A stretch of DNA of 33,600 nt from Candidatus Nomurabacteria bacterium (GCA_026395995.1 JAPLXQ010000012.1:1-33600), one strand, 5' to 3'; shown: positions 16,582-26,694, counted from the stretch's first letter. Translations and numbers: made by a program. Notes: generated by a model not told the origin, from the sequence alone.

Positions 16582-18284
16582 TAATAACAGAATTTTACAA
16601 AGGGCAAGGATTAGGAAATCAGCTTGCCTGCTATATAGCCACTAGGGTTATAGCCAAAGACAGAGGTTATAACTTTGGAATCATGCATCCAGAAAAATTT
16701 AAAGGTTTAGATTTTTTTAATTTGGATTTTGGAGAAAAAGTAATAGGTGGAAAAGGACCAGAGGGTGGACCAGTAGTAGAACTTCCACAAGGAATTAAAT
16801 ACTACTACAATGAAAGAAAAATTACTCATCCAGAAAATGGTGCAGATATTAGACTGTATGATAAAGACTTGGTAAATGTTTTAGATAATACAAAGATAGA
16901 TGGCTGTATGCAGGATGAACAATATATTATCCACAGAAAAGATGAGATTCGTGAATGGCTAAAAGTAAAAGAAGAATATGAATACTATGACTACTCTAAT
17001 GAAAATACTTGTGTCATTAATTTTAGAGGTGGAGAATATACACGTCATAATGACTTTTTCTTAAATAAAGACTACTGGATAAATGCTATTAATCATATGC
17101 TAAAAATTAACAAAAATTTTAGGTTTATTGTTATCACTGATGATGTATATACTGCTAAAAAATTCTTCCCTCACTATGAAGTTTTTCATTTTAGCATTGC
17201 CAAAGATTATGTAATTATAAAAAATGCACATTATCTAATTCTTTCAAATTCAAGTTTTGCATGGTTCCCTGCTTGGTTGAGTGAGAATTTAAAATACTGT
17301 ATAGCACCTAAATACTGGGGACGACATAATATATCAGACGGATACTGGAGTTTGGGATACAATATTACTAAAGGATGGATGTATTTAGATAAAAAAGGAA
17401 ATTTGTCTGATTATGATTCTTGCTTAAAAGAATTTAATGAATATATAAAAAAACACGGAGATTATTTCCTACCAACAAAAATAAAAGATAATTTTTTAGT
17501 AGTATCTAATTACAATAATGATATACGTTGGGTACCAGAATATACTGATAAATATATAATTTATGATCGAAGTGATCAAATTGAAATACCTAATACAATA
17601 TCTAAAGATAAGATAATAAAAAGTCCCAATCTTGGCTATAATCTTTATGATTATTTTACTTTTATTATTGATAATTATGATAACCTACCTGAATGTACAA
17701 TCTTTGTAAAAGGTAATATGTTTCCTAGACATATAACTCGAGAATATTTTGATAAAATTGCCAATAATAGCTATTTCACACCAATAGAAGATTGGAAAAT
17801 GCATAAAACCTATTGGCCTATATGTTTTATCTCTGCTGATGGTGGTTTCTGTGAAATAAATAATAGCTGGTATATGAAACATCATCCAAACAAATACTTT
17901 AAGAACTACAATAGTTTTATGTCTTTTTTGTTTAAAGACTCCTCTATCCCAAAATACACTAGGTTTGCTCCTGGTGGTAACTATATTGTTCCAAAAGCAA
18001 ATATTCTTAAATATCCAAAAGTTTTTTATGAAAATTTGAGAATGATTATCTCTTATTGTCCACTTCCAGGGGAGGCTCATATATTAGAAAGAGCCCTACA
18101 TACACTATGGACATGTAGTTTTGAATTAAGTAATGAAATACAAAAAAAATTAGATGAAAACTTCTCTTTACCTAAAAAAACGTTAAAAGATATCTTAAAA
18201 GAAAAAACACCTAATCAAATAAAAAATTTGATTAAATACACTATAATTAAAATTAGGAATAAATTATCAAATGTTTTTAAATAA
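16578..18284 (+). CDS. Two-domain glycosyltransferase: N-terminal GT11-like (alpha-1,2-fucosyltransferase) and C-terminal DUF3431-like domain
   Basis: N-term 'GQGLGNQLACYIATRVIAKDRGY', 'NTCVINFRGGEYTRH', 'LILSNSSFAWFPAWLS'; C-term 'VVSNYNNDIRWVPEYTDKYIIYDRSD...FVKGNMFPRHITREYFDKI...RFAPGGNYIVPKANILKYPKVFYENL'. Confidence 0.7.
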   Translation: MIITEFYKGQGLGNQLACYIATRVIAKDRGYNFGIMHPEKFKGLDFFNLDFGEKVIGGKGPEGGPVVELPQGIKYYYNERKITHPENGADIRLYDKDLVNVLDNTKIDGCMQDEQYIIHRKDEIREWLKVKEEYEYYDYSNENTCVINFRGGEYTRHNDFFLNKDYWINAINHMLKINKNFRFIVITDDVYTAKKFFPHYEVFHFSIAKDYVIIKNAHYLILSNSSFAWFPAWLSENLKYCIAPKYWGRHNISDGYWSLGYNITKGWMYLDKKGNLSDYDSCLKEFNEYIKKHGDYFLPTKIKDNFLVVSNYNNDIRWVPEYTDKYIIYDRSDQIEIPNTISKDKIIKSPNLGYNLYDYFTFIIDNYDNLPECTIFVKGNMFPRHITREYFDKIANNSYFTPIEDWKMHKTYWPICFISADGGFCEINNSWYMKHHPNKYFKNYNSFMSFLFKDSSIPKYTRFAPGGNYIVPKANILKYPKVFYENLRMIISYCPLPGEAHILERALHTLWTCSFELSNEIQKKLDENFSLPKKTLKDILKEKTPNQIKNLIKYTIIKIRNKLSNVFK

Positions 18285-19320
18285 CATAAAAAAAATAACT
18301 CGAAAAATTACTCCTATTCCAGTTATATGTGTAATTAAGATATTTCTAAATGATATTTATAATTTAATTGATAAAATTACATTACCGTTTAATTTAATCA
18401 AAGAATATCGAAGAAAAAAAACATGGTTGTCTAACCATGAAATTGTCGAATATAGAAAAAAAATAAAAATATATGATGTTTTCAATTTTTATAATGAACT
18501 TGAAACTCTTGAAATAAGACTTAATGTTTTAAATAACTATGTAGATTATTTTGTTATAGTGGAATCAACTTTAACTCACTCTGGATTACCAAAAGAATTA
18601 TTCTACGAAAACAATAAAGATATTTTTAAGAAATTTGAAAATAAAATAATTCATTTAGTTATAAATAATTCTCCAAAAAGTTTTGAGGAAGTTAAAGAAA
18701 GGTTAAAAAACATAAATATATCAGAGTTTGAAAAAGAAGTCTTAGAATATGCACTATCTTCTCCTAATATAAAAAAAGGGGAAGCAAACTTTTTAAGAGA
18801 TTTTTACGAAAAAGAATATATAAAGAAATCATTAATAGGATTATCAGATGATGATTTTTGCTTTGTATCTGATTTAGATGAAATTTGGAACCCAAAATTA
18901 ATTATTGATTATTCTAGTAATGATATTTTCAAGTTTAAGCAAGATTCATATATGTACTATTTAAATAACCGATCAAACGATAACTGGAGAGATTGGACTG
19001 GGACTATAGGCACAAAATATAAGAATATAAAGAATAGTTGTTTAAATCATCTCAGGACTCAAAATAAATCAAAATACACAATATTAAGAAATGGTGGTTG
19101 GCACTTTTCTTTCCAAGGTGGTTTAAATAGAGTTATTAAAAAAATTGAATCCTATAGCCATCAAGAAATAAATAACCTTAAAATAAAATCAGAAATCAAG
19201 AATGATTTACTTTACCAAAAAGATATTAGAGGTAGACACATTAAATTCTGGAAGGATGAATCTAACTTACCAGAATATCTATTAAAAAATAAAGATAAGT
19301 ATAAAGAATTATTTAAATAA
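18271..19320 (+). CDS. GT17-like glycosyltransferase (beta-1,4-N-acetylglucosaminyltransferase III-like)
   Basis: 'IYDVFNFYNELETLEIRLNVLNNYVDYFVIVESTLTHSGLPKELFYENN', 'DDDFCFVSDLDEIWNPKLI', 'NGGWHFSFQGG'. Confidence 0.8.
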   Translation: MFLNNIKKITRKITPIPVICVIKIFLNDIYNLIDKITLPFNLIKEYRRKKTWLSNHEIVEYRKKIKIYDVFNFYNELETLEIRLNVLNNYVDYFVIVESTLTHSGLPKELFYENNKDIFKKFENKIIHLVINNSPKSFEEVKERLKNINISEFEKEVLEYALSSPNIKKGEANFLRDFYEKEYIKKSLIGLSDDDFCFVSDLDEIWNPKLIIDYSSNDIFKFKQDSYMYYLNNRSNDNWRDWTGTIGTKYKNIKNSCLNHLRTQNKSKYTILRNGGWHFSFQGGLNRVIKKIESYSHQEINNLKIKSEIKNDLLYQKDIRGRHIKFWKDESNLPEYLLKNKDKYKELFK

Positions 19321-19321
19321 A

Positions 19322-20290
19322 ATGGAAAATACTAAAAAAGTTTTTATTACAGGAGCCACAGGATTTGTAGGTCAAAATCTAGTAAATTCACTTATAAAAA
19401 AAGAATATGAGATATATGTATTGACAAGAAATGGATCATCTATTTTTTCTAATAATAAAAATGTAAATATTATAATTGGTGATATTACTGATGATATTTC
19501 TATTCCGGAAGATATAGATACTATATATCACTGTGCAGGAGTTGTTTCGAGTAAATATGAGATGGAACGAATAAATATTTTAGGTACAGAAAACATTGTT
19601 AAAATTGCATTAAAAAATAAATGCAAACTAATATATCTCTCTAGTGCTGGAGTAATAGGTAAAACAAAAAAAGATATTTTAGATGAAACTACAGTTTGTA
19701 ATCCAGAAAATGACTATGAAATATCAAAATACAAGGCTGAGCAGATTGTATTAAAAGGAATACAAAATGGTTTAAAAGCTCAAATCTTGCGACCAACTAC
19801 AATTTTTGGGATTGGGCAAAACTCCAAAAATGATAGCTTTTTTCAGCTTGTTAAAAGCATAAGAACTGGTTTATATAAAAACATAAATACTGGAATTTAT
19901 AATATTGTACACATTGATGAGGTAATAAAAGCCCTAGAATTATTGGACGAAGAAAATCTACCAAATGGCGAAATTTATATAGTAAATAATACAATAAGAT
20001 ATAAAGACATGAATTTGATTGTTAAAAACTTACAACCAGTTATTACGAAAAATACACAATCAATACCCTATCCGATTGCTTACATAGCTACAGTAGTATT
20101 AACCATATTTTGTTTTTTGATAAACAAAAAAAATCCTTTAACTTTTTCTAGACTAAAAGCATTAACTAACAAAAAGATCTATTCACAAAGTAAAATTGAA
20201 AAAACTATAGCATTTAAAAACACCCTACCCATAGAAGGATACATTAAAAGTATTTGCGAAAAGTATATCTCACTAAAATTAATACATTAA
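19322..20290 (+). CDS. NAD-dependent epimerase/dehydratase (extended SDR)
   Basis: 'VFITGATGFVGQNLVNSLI' Rossmann motif, 'LIYLSSAGVIG', 'YEISKYKAEQIV' YxxxK catalytic motif. Confidence 0.92.
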   Translation: MENTKKVFITGATGFVGQNLVNSLIKKEYEIYVLTRNGSSIFSNNKNVNIIIGDITDDISIPEDIDTIYHCAGVVSSKYEMERINILGTENIVKIALKNKCKLIYLSSAGVIGKTKKDILDETTVCNPENDYEISKYKAEQIVLKGIQNGLKAQILRPTTIFGIGQNSKNDSFFQLVKSIRTGLYKNINTGIYNIVHIDEVIKALELLDEENLPNGEIYIVNNTIRYKDMNLIVKNLQPVITKNTQSIPYPIAYIATVVLTIFCFLINKKNPLTFSRLKALTNKKIYSQSKIEKTIAFKNTLPIEGYIKSICEKYISLKLIH

Positions 20291-21106
20291 TTACATTTTT
20301 TTATGTAATTTTAAAAGTACACCCTTCACCTTCACAGGAAGAATATTAAAAATTGGTGTAAAAATAATTTTTGCCCAACCAAAGAATACTGAATAAAGAT
20401 AATTTGGATAAAAACCCTTATGTTCTTTTGTAAAAAGTAAATTCTGTTTCAAACGTAATATTTTATCTTGAGAATTATATCCACTAGGACTAAAAAGATA
20501 TTTTACTGAATATTCTTGAAAATTGTAAAACTTTCCCATTCTGCCTATTCGAAGCCATAAGTCATGATCTTCAGACATTTTTTCTACAGTATAACCACCT
20601 ATCTTTTTTACCAATTCTTTTCTATACAAAACACTTGAATGAATAAAACAATTGGCTCGTAAGAGCTTTTTTCTAATTTCTAAATTAGTCTCTGGCATAA
20701 GATATCTAGCCAATTCTATTCCATTTATATCTATCATAATAGCCCCTGTTCCCACTAAAACATATTCATTATTTTTTTCTAAAAAATCAATTTGTTTTTG
20801 TAGTTTATTTTTATCTAGCCATTCATCATCTTGATCAATTTCTGCGATATATTCACCTTGAGCCAGATCTAGAGCAATATTTCGTGTTTTTTGTACCCCT
20901 AAATTATGTTCATTTTTAATGTATCTTATTCTTTTGTCTTGTTCTGCTAATTTTAAAACAATTTCTTCTGTATTGTCTTTAGAACAGTCATTTATGATGA
21001 TAAATTCAAAATTGGTAAAAGATTGAGACAAAGCACTTAAAACAGCTTTTTCAATCCATTTAGCCCCATTATATGTCGGTAATATTATTGATATTGATTT
21101 TTCCAT
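20291..21106 (-). CDS. Glycosyltransferase family 2
   Basis: 'SISIILPTYNGAKWIEKAVLSALSQSFTNFEFIIINDCSKDNTEEIV', 'EIDQDDEW', 'SEDHDLWLRIGR'. Confidence 0.95.
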   Translation of the reverse strand: MEKSISIILPTYNGAKWIEKAVLSALSQSFTNFEFIIINDCSKDNTEEIVLKLAEQDKRIRYIKNEHNLGVQKTRNIALDLAQGEYIAEIDQDDEWLDKNKLQKQIDFLEKNNEYVLVGTGAIMIDINGIELARYLMPETNLEIRKKLLRANCFIHSSVLYRKELVKKIGGYTVEKMSEDHDLWLRIGRMGKFYNFQEYSVKYLFSPSGYNSQDKILRLKQNLLFTKEHKGFYPNYLYSVFFGWAKIIFTPIFNILPVKVKGVLLKLHKKM

Positions 21107-21107
21107 A

Positions 21108-21989
21108 TTATATTTGAATCCATTCTTTTGGGATTAAATCCCAGCTATTAATATTTTCATCTCTAATCCATTCCTTTGGACAAATAACTATTTTATCTTT
21201 ATATGGAGATAAATACGCCGCCCACCAAGAAAAAGTACTGTTTGGAATTATAAAATTTTTACAAGCTGACATTAAAATCATATGCCCTTCATCTTTTTCA
21301 CCAGAATATTCATCACCGACAAACATTACCAGAAATTCAAATTTCAAATTCTCTTCACACCATTTTATATCATCTGAAAATATATATATTTTGTCTATTT
21401 TAGTTCGTTCTTTAATATACTCTATACACTTAGAGTAATAATCCTTACCGACAATTTCATGGTGAATATTGCCGACATAATCCCCTCTGCGTATATGAAT
21501 ACATAAAGAATTATTTTCTTTTATTTCTTTCAAAAGATTTTTTATTTTTTCTATTGGTTCATTTTTAAGAGTAAAATCTTTTCTGATTATATCTAAAATA
21601 TCAGAAAAATATTCTGGATTTTGCCACCAGCCTTCTAAATATGCATTTGGTCCTAGCTTCATTATTTCAGGGTCAAAATAATAATTTTTCTTTTCTTTAC
21701 CTGGAGTCGATAAAAGTTTACGACGAATATAATCAATATATCTCATAAAAAATCCTAAATTATATTTTCTATATAAAAATGGAATATCTTTTTGTTCCAC
21801 AATAGTGGCTTGTATATTAAAACTATCGAGCTGGTATTCACGAAAAGTAAAATTTGGTATCGGTGTACGATCTAAAAGAAAAGTTAAATCCAGTCCGAGT
21901 GGTACGTTATTTTTTATCGACAAAGCTCGACCCAATGCATATTGGAACATTTGATTCCCTAGCCCACCTTGTATTCGTATAATAATCAT
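21108..21989 (-). CDS. Alpha-1,2-fucosyltransferase (GT11)
   Basis: 'IIRIQGGLGNQMFQYALGRALS', 'SLCIHIRRGDYV', 'IPNSTFSWWAAYLS': canonical GT11 motifs. Confidence 0.93.
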   Translation of the reverse strand: MIIIRIQGGLGNQMFQYALGRALSIKNNVPLGLDLTFLLDRTPIPNFTFREYQLDSFNIQATIVEQKDIPFLYRKYNLGFFMRYIDYIRRKLLSTPGKEKKNYYFDPEIMKLGPNAYLEGWWQNPEYFSDILDIIRKDFTLKNEPIEKIKNLLKEIKENNSLCIHIRRGDYVGNIHHEIVGKDYYSKCIEYIKERTKIDKIYIFSDDIKWCEENLKFEFLVMFVGDEYSGEKDEGHMILMSACKNFIIPNSTFSWWAAYLSPYKDKIVICPKEWIRDENINSWDLIPKEWIQI

Positions 21990-21990
21990 A

Positions 21991-22596
21991 TTAATCTAAA
22001 ATTACTTTCGTATAATAAATACTTCCGCCTTGACCATTTTGTTTAATCTTCCCTTCTTTCTTTAAAATATTTAGATAGCCAGTGGCAGTCTCATCAGCAA
22101 TGTGTAATAAATCTCGAACATCATGATTTTTAATTTTTTCTTTTTTTGTAAATAAATTCATAATCTTTTCTAATTTTTGCTTCTTTTTTGTTTGAACAGC
22201 AAATCTAGCTTTCACCAGCAATTCCCTCGCCCTTACCATATTGGCCTTAAAAACAGAAGCTACGGGGTCGATAACTGAAACAGGTATTGAAGATACAGAT
22301 GATGAAGAATTAACTAAATTTGTAGTTTCAACAGGTTTTAAAACCTCATTTTCAGGCTTAATTTGAGGCTCTACAGTAGTATTTTCCACCAAAGGTGGTT
22401 TCTCTACTTCTTGAATTATAGGATTATTTTCAGCCTTATTTTCACTGTTATTTACCTCCATAACAAGCTGATTTGCCTCTTTTGCAGGGAAATCAGCTTG
22501 TATTATATTTGGAACTGCCTCTGAAACAGACAAAGCTTCAGCTGCAGACTGTTCTATTATTTTTTCTTCTGTTGGATTTATATTTTCGTCTGACAT
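21991..22596 (-). CDS. Protein with a disordered acidic N-terminus and C-terminal winged-helix domain
   Basis: E/P/N-rich N-terminus; 'KIKNHDVRDLLHIADETATGYLNILKKEGKIKQNGQGGSIYYTKV' wHTH-like. Confidence 0.6.
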   Translation of the reverse strand: MSDENINPTEEKIIEQSAAEALSVSEAVPNIIQADFPAKEANQLVMEVNNSENKAENNPIIQEVEKPPLVENTTVEPQIKPENEVLKPVETTNLVNSSSSVSSIPVSVIDPVASVFKANMVRARELLVKARFAVQTKKKQKLEKIMNLFTKKEKIKNHDVRDLLHIADETATGYLNILKKEGKIKQNGQGGSIYYTKVILD

Positions 22597-22605
22597 AAAT
22601 AAATA

Positions 22606-24633
22606 TCAATCTTTCATAACGAAACCTGGTATATCTTTTTGTGCTTGAGTTAAAGCTTGATCATAAAGTTTCTGATTACCTGTACCTTTAGCAAATTTAA
22701 GTAAAAGTTGATGAGAATCTGGAATACTAGCATCGACTGCAATCGCTTTATTATAGGAATCTACTACACCATTATAATCTTGTTTCCATATATATGTTTG
22801 AGCCATAATCCAATAAGTTTCTGGATTATTAGAAGAAAGATATTTCATATTATCAAGAAGTTTAAAAATATGGTCTCCGAGTACTGGATCATAAGGATTG
22901 TCAGTATAATAATTTAATGTATTATATAAAGCTATAGTACTAATATTCAACCTAGCATCATGATGATTCTTGGCTAAAATTTTCTCAGAATATGCTATCA
23001 ATGCTTTTATGTCTGTTATTGCATAGGGCGCCATTGTTTTATCGTTTTTAATTTTTACAGGGTCTTGATTATAAAGTTTATAAATATGACTCACTATTTC
23101 ACTCACATCCCAATCCTGTCCGAGAGATGACCCTTCAAGTAAATCTACATAATGATCCCCTCTTGTATTCATAGACATTTGAGCAACAGTATAATAATTA
23201 AAAACTTTTATCATTGGTCGAATTGAAAAAAATATTAAAAGAATCAAACAAATTACACCCAATATACTAGGAAGAATATCTTTCGTAAAAGTATTCAAGG
23301 GTTTTAATGTATGTTTTTCTTCTTTTGTATCATTAATAAAAATAAAGACAATTCCTGCTAATACATACAAGACCATAACAGAAAGAGCTGAATCAAAAAC
23401 GAATAAGTTTTGAAATACATAACCTATTATTAATCCAGCTAAAATGGAAATTTGTATATTATTAAACATCTCTCTGTTACGTAAAAGATACAAGCCATAT
23501 AATATAGACAAAATAAAGAAAGCATAAAATGCTATGGCCGGATATCCACCAGATACACCCGTATCATAATAAATATTATGACCTCTATCCGCCCAAACTT
23601 CATAATTATATGCAGAAAGGGCCATTTTAGGATTTAAATTTTCCTGAAAAGCTATCATATAATTCTCAGGACCATAACCAAAATATGGATATTTATCCAT
23701 TGATTTTTGTGAAATCTCATCAAAGACAAAGCGTGTTCCGGAAGCTACTTCTGTAAATTTTTGATGAAGTTTTGTATTAGGATTTATTAATTGAATCCAT
23801 ACAAAAGAAAAAGCTACGATTCCAAAGATAATTCCTAAACCACCCAAAATTCTTAGAACTTTCTTTTTTGAAATAAATAAATAAAATACCAACGCTACAC
23901 CTACACTGACAATGAGACCAAGTGTCGCTCCACGAGCTACACCAAAAAGACTGTCCCCAGTCATAAATCCATGAATATTTATAAATAATGGTGAGAATAA
24001 TATGACAGCTAATTTAGTTATCAACCATCCCTTTTTTTCTATAAAAGTAGATTTAGAAGTTAGAATAAAAACACCAAAAGCTAAGACAAACATCAAATAA
24101 GGAGCAGCCAAAGATGAGTTACCCATCAATCCCCCACCGGAACTATTCTCTAAAAATGGAATCCAATCAAATCCTTGGTTTCCAAATAAAATAGAAAGTC
24201 CCAAAATAAAACCTCCATTAATAAACCAATGCATTAATTTATATAAATAACTAAGACCATTACGTTTTATTAAAGAAGCGACAATTAAAGCAAAAAACAA
24301 AGAGTGATATAAGGTTAATAATCCTGTTCCTCTACCGATTGATGACCAAAATGCTAAATGTGGATTCACTGCCACAACGCCTGAAATTGTCATCCAAACA
24401 ATGAAACCAAATAAAGGTAAAAAATATAATAAGGTTTTTTTACTTAATCTATATGATGGATCTACTACTAGAGCATAAATCCAAAAAGCTGTCAGTATTT
24501 CTACTAAACCATAAAATAAAAAAGTTTTAGGTCCAGTATAAGGATAAAAAGTAACACCAATATAAAAAATTGGTAAAATAAAAACTAATAAATAACTTCC
24601 GTATTTCAATATATCATTTATTTTTTTAAGCAT
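22606..24633 (-). CDS. O-antigen ligase/polymerase family membrane protein (Wzy/WaaL) with C-terminal TPR-like repeats
   Basis: More than 10 TM helices, 'GYGPENYMIAF', 'AHNxx'-type 'DRGHNIYYDTGVSGG' motif; C-term 'ETYWIMAQTYIWKQDYNGVVDSYNKAIAVDASIPDSHQLL' TPR. Confidence 0.88.
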   Translation of the reverse strand: MLKKINDILKYGSYLLVFILPIFYIGVTFYPYTGPKTFLFYGLVEILTAFWIYALVVDPSYRLSKKTLLYFLPLFGFIVWMTISGVVAVNPHLAFWSSIGRGTGLLTLYHSLFFALIVASLIKRNGLSYLYKLMHWFINGGFILGLSILFGNQGFDWIPFLENSSGGGLMGNSSLAAPYLMFVLAFGVFILTSKSTFIEKKGWLITKLAVILFSPLFINIHGFMTGDSLFGVARGATLGLIVSVGVALVFYLFISKKKVLRILGGLGIIFGIVAFSFVWIQLINPNTKLHQKFTEVASGTRFVFDEISQKSMDKYPYFGYGPENYMIAFQENLNPKMALSAYNYEVWADRGHNIYYDTGVSGGYPAIAFYAFFILSILYGLYLLRNREMFNNIQISILAGLIIGYVFQNLFVFDSALSVMVLYVLAGIVFIFINDTKEEKHTLKPLNTFTKDILPSILGVICLILLIFFSIRPMIKVFNYYTVAQMSMNTRGDHYVDLLEGSSLGQDWDVSEIVSHIYKLYNQDPVKIKNDKTMAPYAITDIKALIAYSEKILAKNHHDARLNISTIALYNTLNYYTDNPYDPVLGDHIFKLLDNMKYLSSNNPETYWIMAQTYIWKQDYNGVVDSYNKAIAVDASIPDSHQLLLKFAKGTGNQKLYDQALTQAQKDIPGFVMKD

Positions 24634-24656
24634 AGCTAGATTATACAATTTTAAAT

Positions 24657-24690
24657 AACAAAAAACCACTCATTTCTGAGTGGTTTTTTG
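24657..24690. terminator. Intrinsic terminator hairpin
   Basis: aaaaaaccactcatttctgagtggttttttg. Confidence 0.8.
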
Positions 24691-24756
24691 AATACTTTTT
24701 AAGGTGTATTAGCCAGAAATCGTCACTTAACTTAATTAAGAATTCTTAGTTTAAAA

Positions 24757-26694
24757 CTAGAATGCTGCGTTAAGATTAAGAGCTGACAATCCAGATGTGA
24801 TTGTAGAACCAGTACCAGATGTAGTTGTACCGTAATTGATTACAGTAGCTTTCATCATAGTAGCACCAGCATTAGCACCACGTAGAACAGCTGCAAATGT
24901 GAATGTACGAGCTGATCCTGTAGGAATTGCGTAGTATGTGCCAGAAGCATCATCACCACTAACTGTTGAAGGATCAACTGTTACACTTGTCAATGCAGAT
25001 GTAGCTGCTGTAGCACCACCTGTTGTTGTTGTTGTTACGAATGTTCCTGGAGTAGCACTTACATACAAGTCGTTATTACTATTGTTTGTAAGAGTAAATG
25101 CATAAGTAGCATTGTATCCAGTTGTTATATTACTTTGTACGATAGCAGCACCAAGGTGTGCTGAAGTAGCACTTACAGTAACTGAATTTTGAGTCAAAGT
25201 AAGAGTGTTTGATGTTCTTGATCCTGATTCAATAGTTGCAGTTCCATAATTAGCATCTGTTACTACAACATTACTTGTTGTAGGGTTCAAAGCTAAGTTA
25301 ACTGTACCAGATGAAGCAGCAGCAATATCAGCTTTGATTGTAAAATCAACCCAAGCATCTGTTGCTAAAGGAGCAGTTAAATTACTAAATGTAATAGTAG
25401 CACCACTCAATGTTCCACCAGCAATACTTGAACCTCCGACATATAGTCTGAAGTTACTGAAGTCTGTAGAAGCTGTAGCTGTACCACCAATAGTTACTAA
25501 TAATGTATTTAATGTTGCAGAGTTGTTTGTAGATTTCAAACTAAATGCACCAAGATTTACATCTGTAGTTGTATTGTTAGCATTAACAACTTGTTGTCCT
25601 GTTAATGGTGAAGAAGGAGCGATTCTTGAGTAAACATCTGCAACAGATCCTGTTGAAGTTAATGTTACAGTGTTTGCTTGAGATACTGTAGGAGCATCAA
25701 CATATCCAACTTCACTTGTTGTTCTCATTGCTGAGAATGTTGATGTTACAGATTGACCACCTGAAGGAATCTTGTCTGTTGCAGGAAGAACTGATGTACT
25801 AAGAGCTAAGTCAGGATTTGTTCCTGGAGTAACTACATAGTTAAGACCATCAAATCTAACTTGGTAAAGAGATCCAACATTAAGTTCTGTTGTATCAGCG
25901 ATACTTGAAAGAGTCTTTGTTGCTAGGACATGTCCTGCATTGTCATGCAATGCGACTGTACCGAAGAACAACCAAGGTCGTACGTTGAATGTTACATCTA
26001 CGCGATTAACCTTAACTGGACCATCAGTTGCTTGTAATCTTACTGCAACAACGTCTTTTGTTTCACCTTTCTTAAGAGAAATACCAGATGAAACATATGA
26101 TGAAGTTGAAGCTGTGATTGATCCATCAGTTGAACCTGTACCATATGTAGTTGAACCAGCAGCTGCTGCTCCATTACATGAAGCACCAGTTGTTGTACTG
26201 AAACCTACAGCTGAAGTACATCCTGCTGGGAAAGAAGTTGCAACGGCACATGAAGCACCAGTTGTTGAACTAAATCCTGTAGCTGAAGAACATCCTGCTG
26301 GGAAAGAAGCAACTACTGTAGCACATGATGCACCAGTTGTTGAACTAAATCCTGTAGCTGAAGAACATCCTGCTGGGAAGTTTCCTGTTACTACTGCAGC
26401 TGCACCATTTAATGATGCACGTGTAAGTGGACCAACAGTTCCTGTTGCACTTATTCCGTGAGCTGTTTGGTAAGCGATAACAGCAGCCTTAGTGATTGAA
26501 CCGAAGTATCCAGTAGCTGGAGTTACTCCTAATTTTGTTTGGAGACAAGTTACGTTTGCTCCAGAAGCTTTCATCGCGATGTTAGCAGTGATTGAACAAT
26601 CAGCTGAAACCTTTGTACTTTTTACAGTAGCAGCAGTTACAACTAATGCAACAATCATTAAACCAAAGGCGATTGATTTTAATAATTTATTCAT
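24757..26694 (-). CDS. Major surface/S-layer-like protein with signal peptide, PG_binding_1-like domain, three Cys repeats and Thr/Ser/Ala-rich beta domains
   Basis: 'MNKLLKSIAFGLMIVALVVTAATVKSTKVSA' signal; 'ANVTCLQTKLGVTPATGYFGSITKAAVIAYQTAHGISATGTVGPLTRASLNG'; FPAGCSSATGFSSTTGASC repeats. Confidence 0.82.
   Translation of the reverse strand: MNKLLKSIAFGLMIVALVVTAATVKSTKVSADCSITANIAMKASGANVTCLQTKLGVTPATGYFGSITKAAVIAYQTAHGISATGTVGPLTRASLNGAAAVVTGNFPAGCSSATGFSSTTGASCATVVASFPAGCSSATGFSSTTGASCAVATSFPAGCTSAVGFSTTTGASCNGAAAAGSTTYGTGSTDGSITASTSSYVSSGISLKKGETKDVVAVRLQATDGPVKVNRVDVTFNVRPWLFFGTVALHDNAGHVLATKTLSSIADTTELNVGSLYQVRFDGLNYVVTPGTNPDLALSTSVLPATDKIPSGGQSVTSTFSAMRTTSEVGYVDAPTVSQANTVTLTSTGSVADVYSRIAPSSPLTGQQVVNANNTTTDVNLGAFSLKSTNNSATLNTLLVTIGGTATASTDFSNFRLYVGGSSIAGGTLSGATITFSNLTAPLATDAWVDFTIKADIAAASSGTVNLALNPTTSNVVVTDANYGTATIESGSRTSNTLTLTQNSVTVSATSAHLGAAIVQSNITTGYNATYAFTLTNNSNNDLYVSATPGTFVTTTTTGGATAATSALTSVTVDPSTVSGDDASGTYYAIPTGSARTFTFAAVLRGANAGATMMKATVINYGTTTSGTGSTITSGLSALNLNAAF

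Noticed and set aside
17685-18080. 131-aa minus-strand ORF inside the two-domain glycosyltransferase
   Set aside because: Antisense shadow without domain support.
26163-26395. Possible CRISPR-like array (regularly spaced near-identical repeats)
   Set aside because: Repeats and spacers are all one continuous coding frame with a conserved Cys motif; no cas genes nearby.
25940-26461. 173-aa + strand ORF antisense to the S-layer-like gene
   Set aside because: Low-complexity mirror of the Thr/Ser/Ala-rich repeats on the other strand; the minus-strand frame has signal peptide and domain support.
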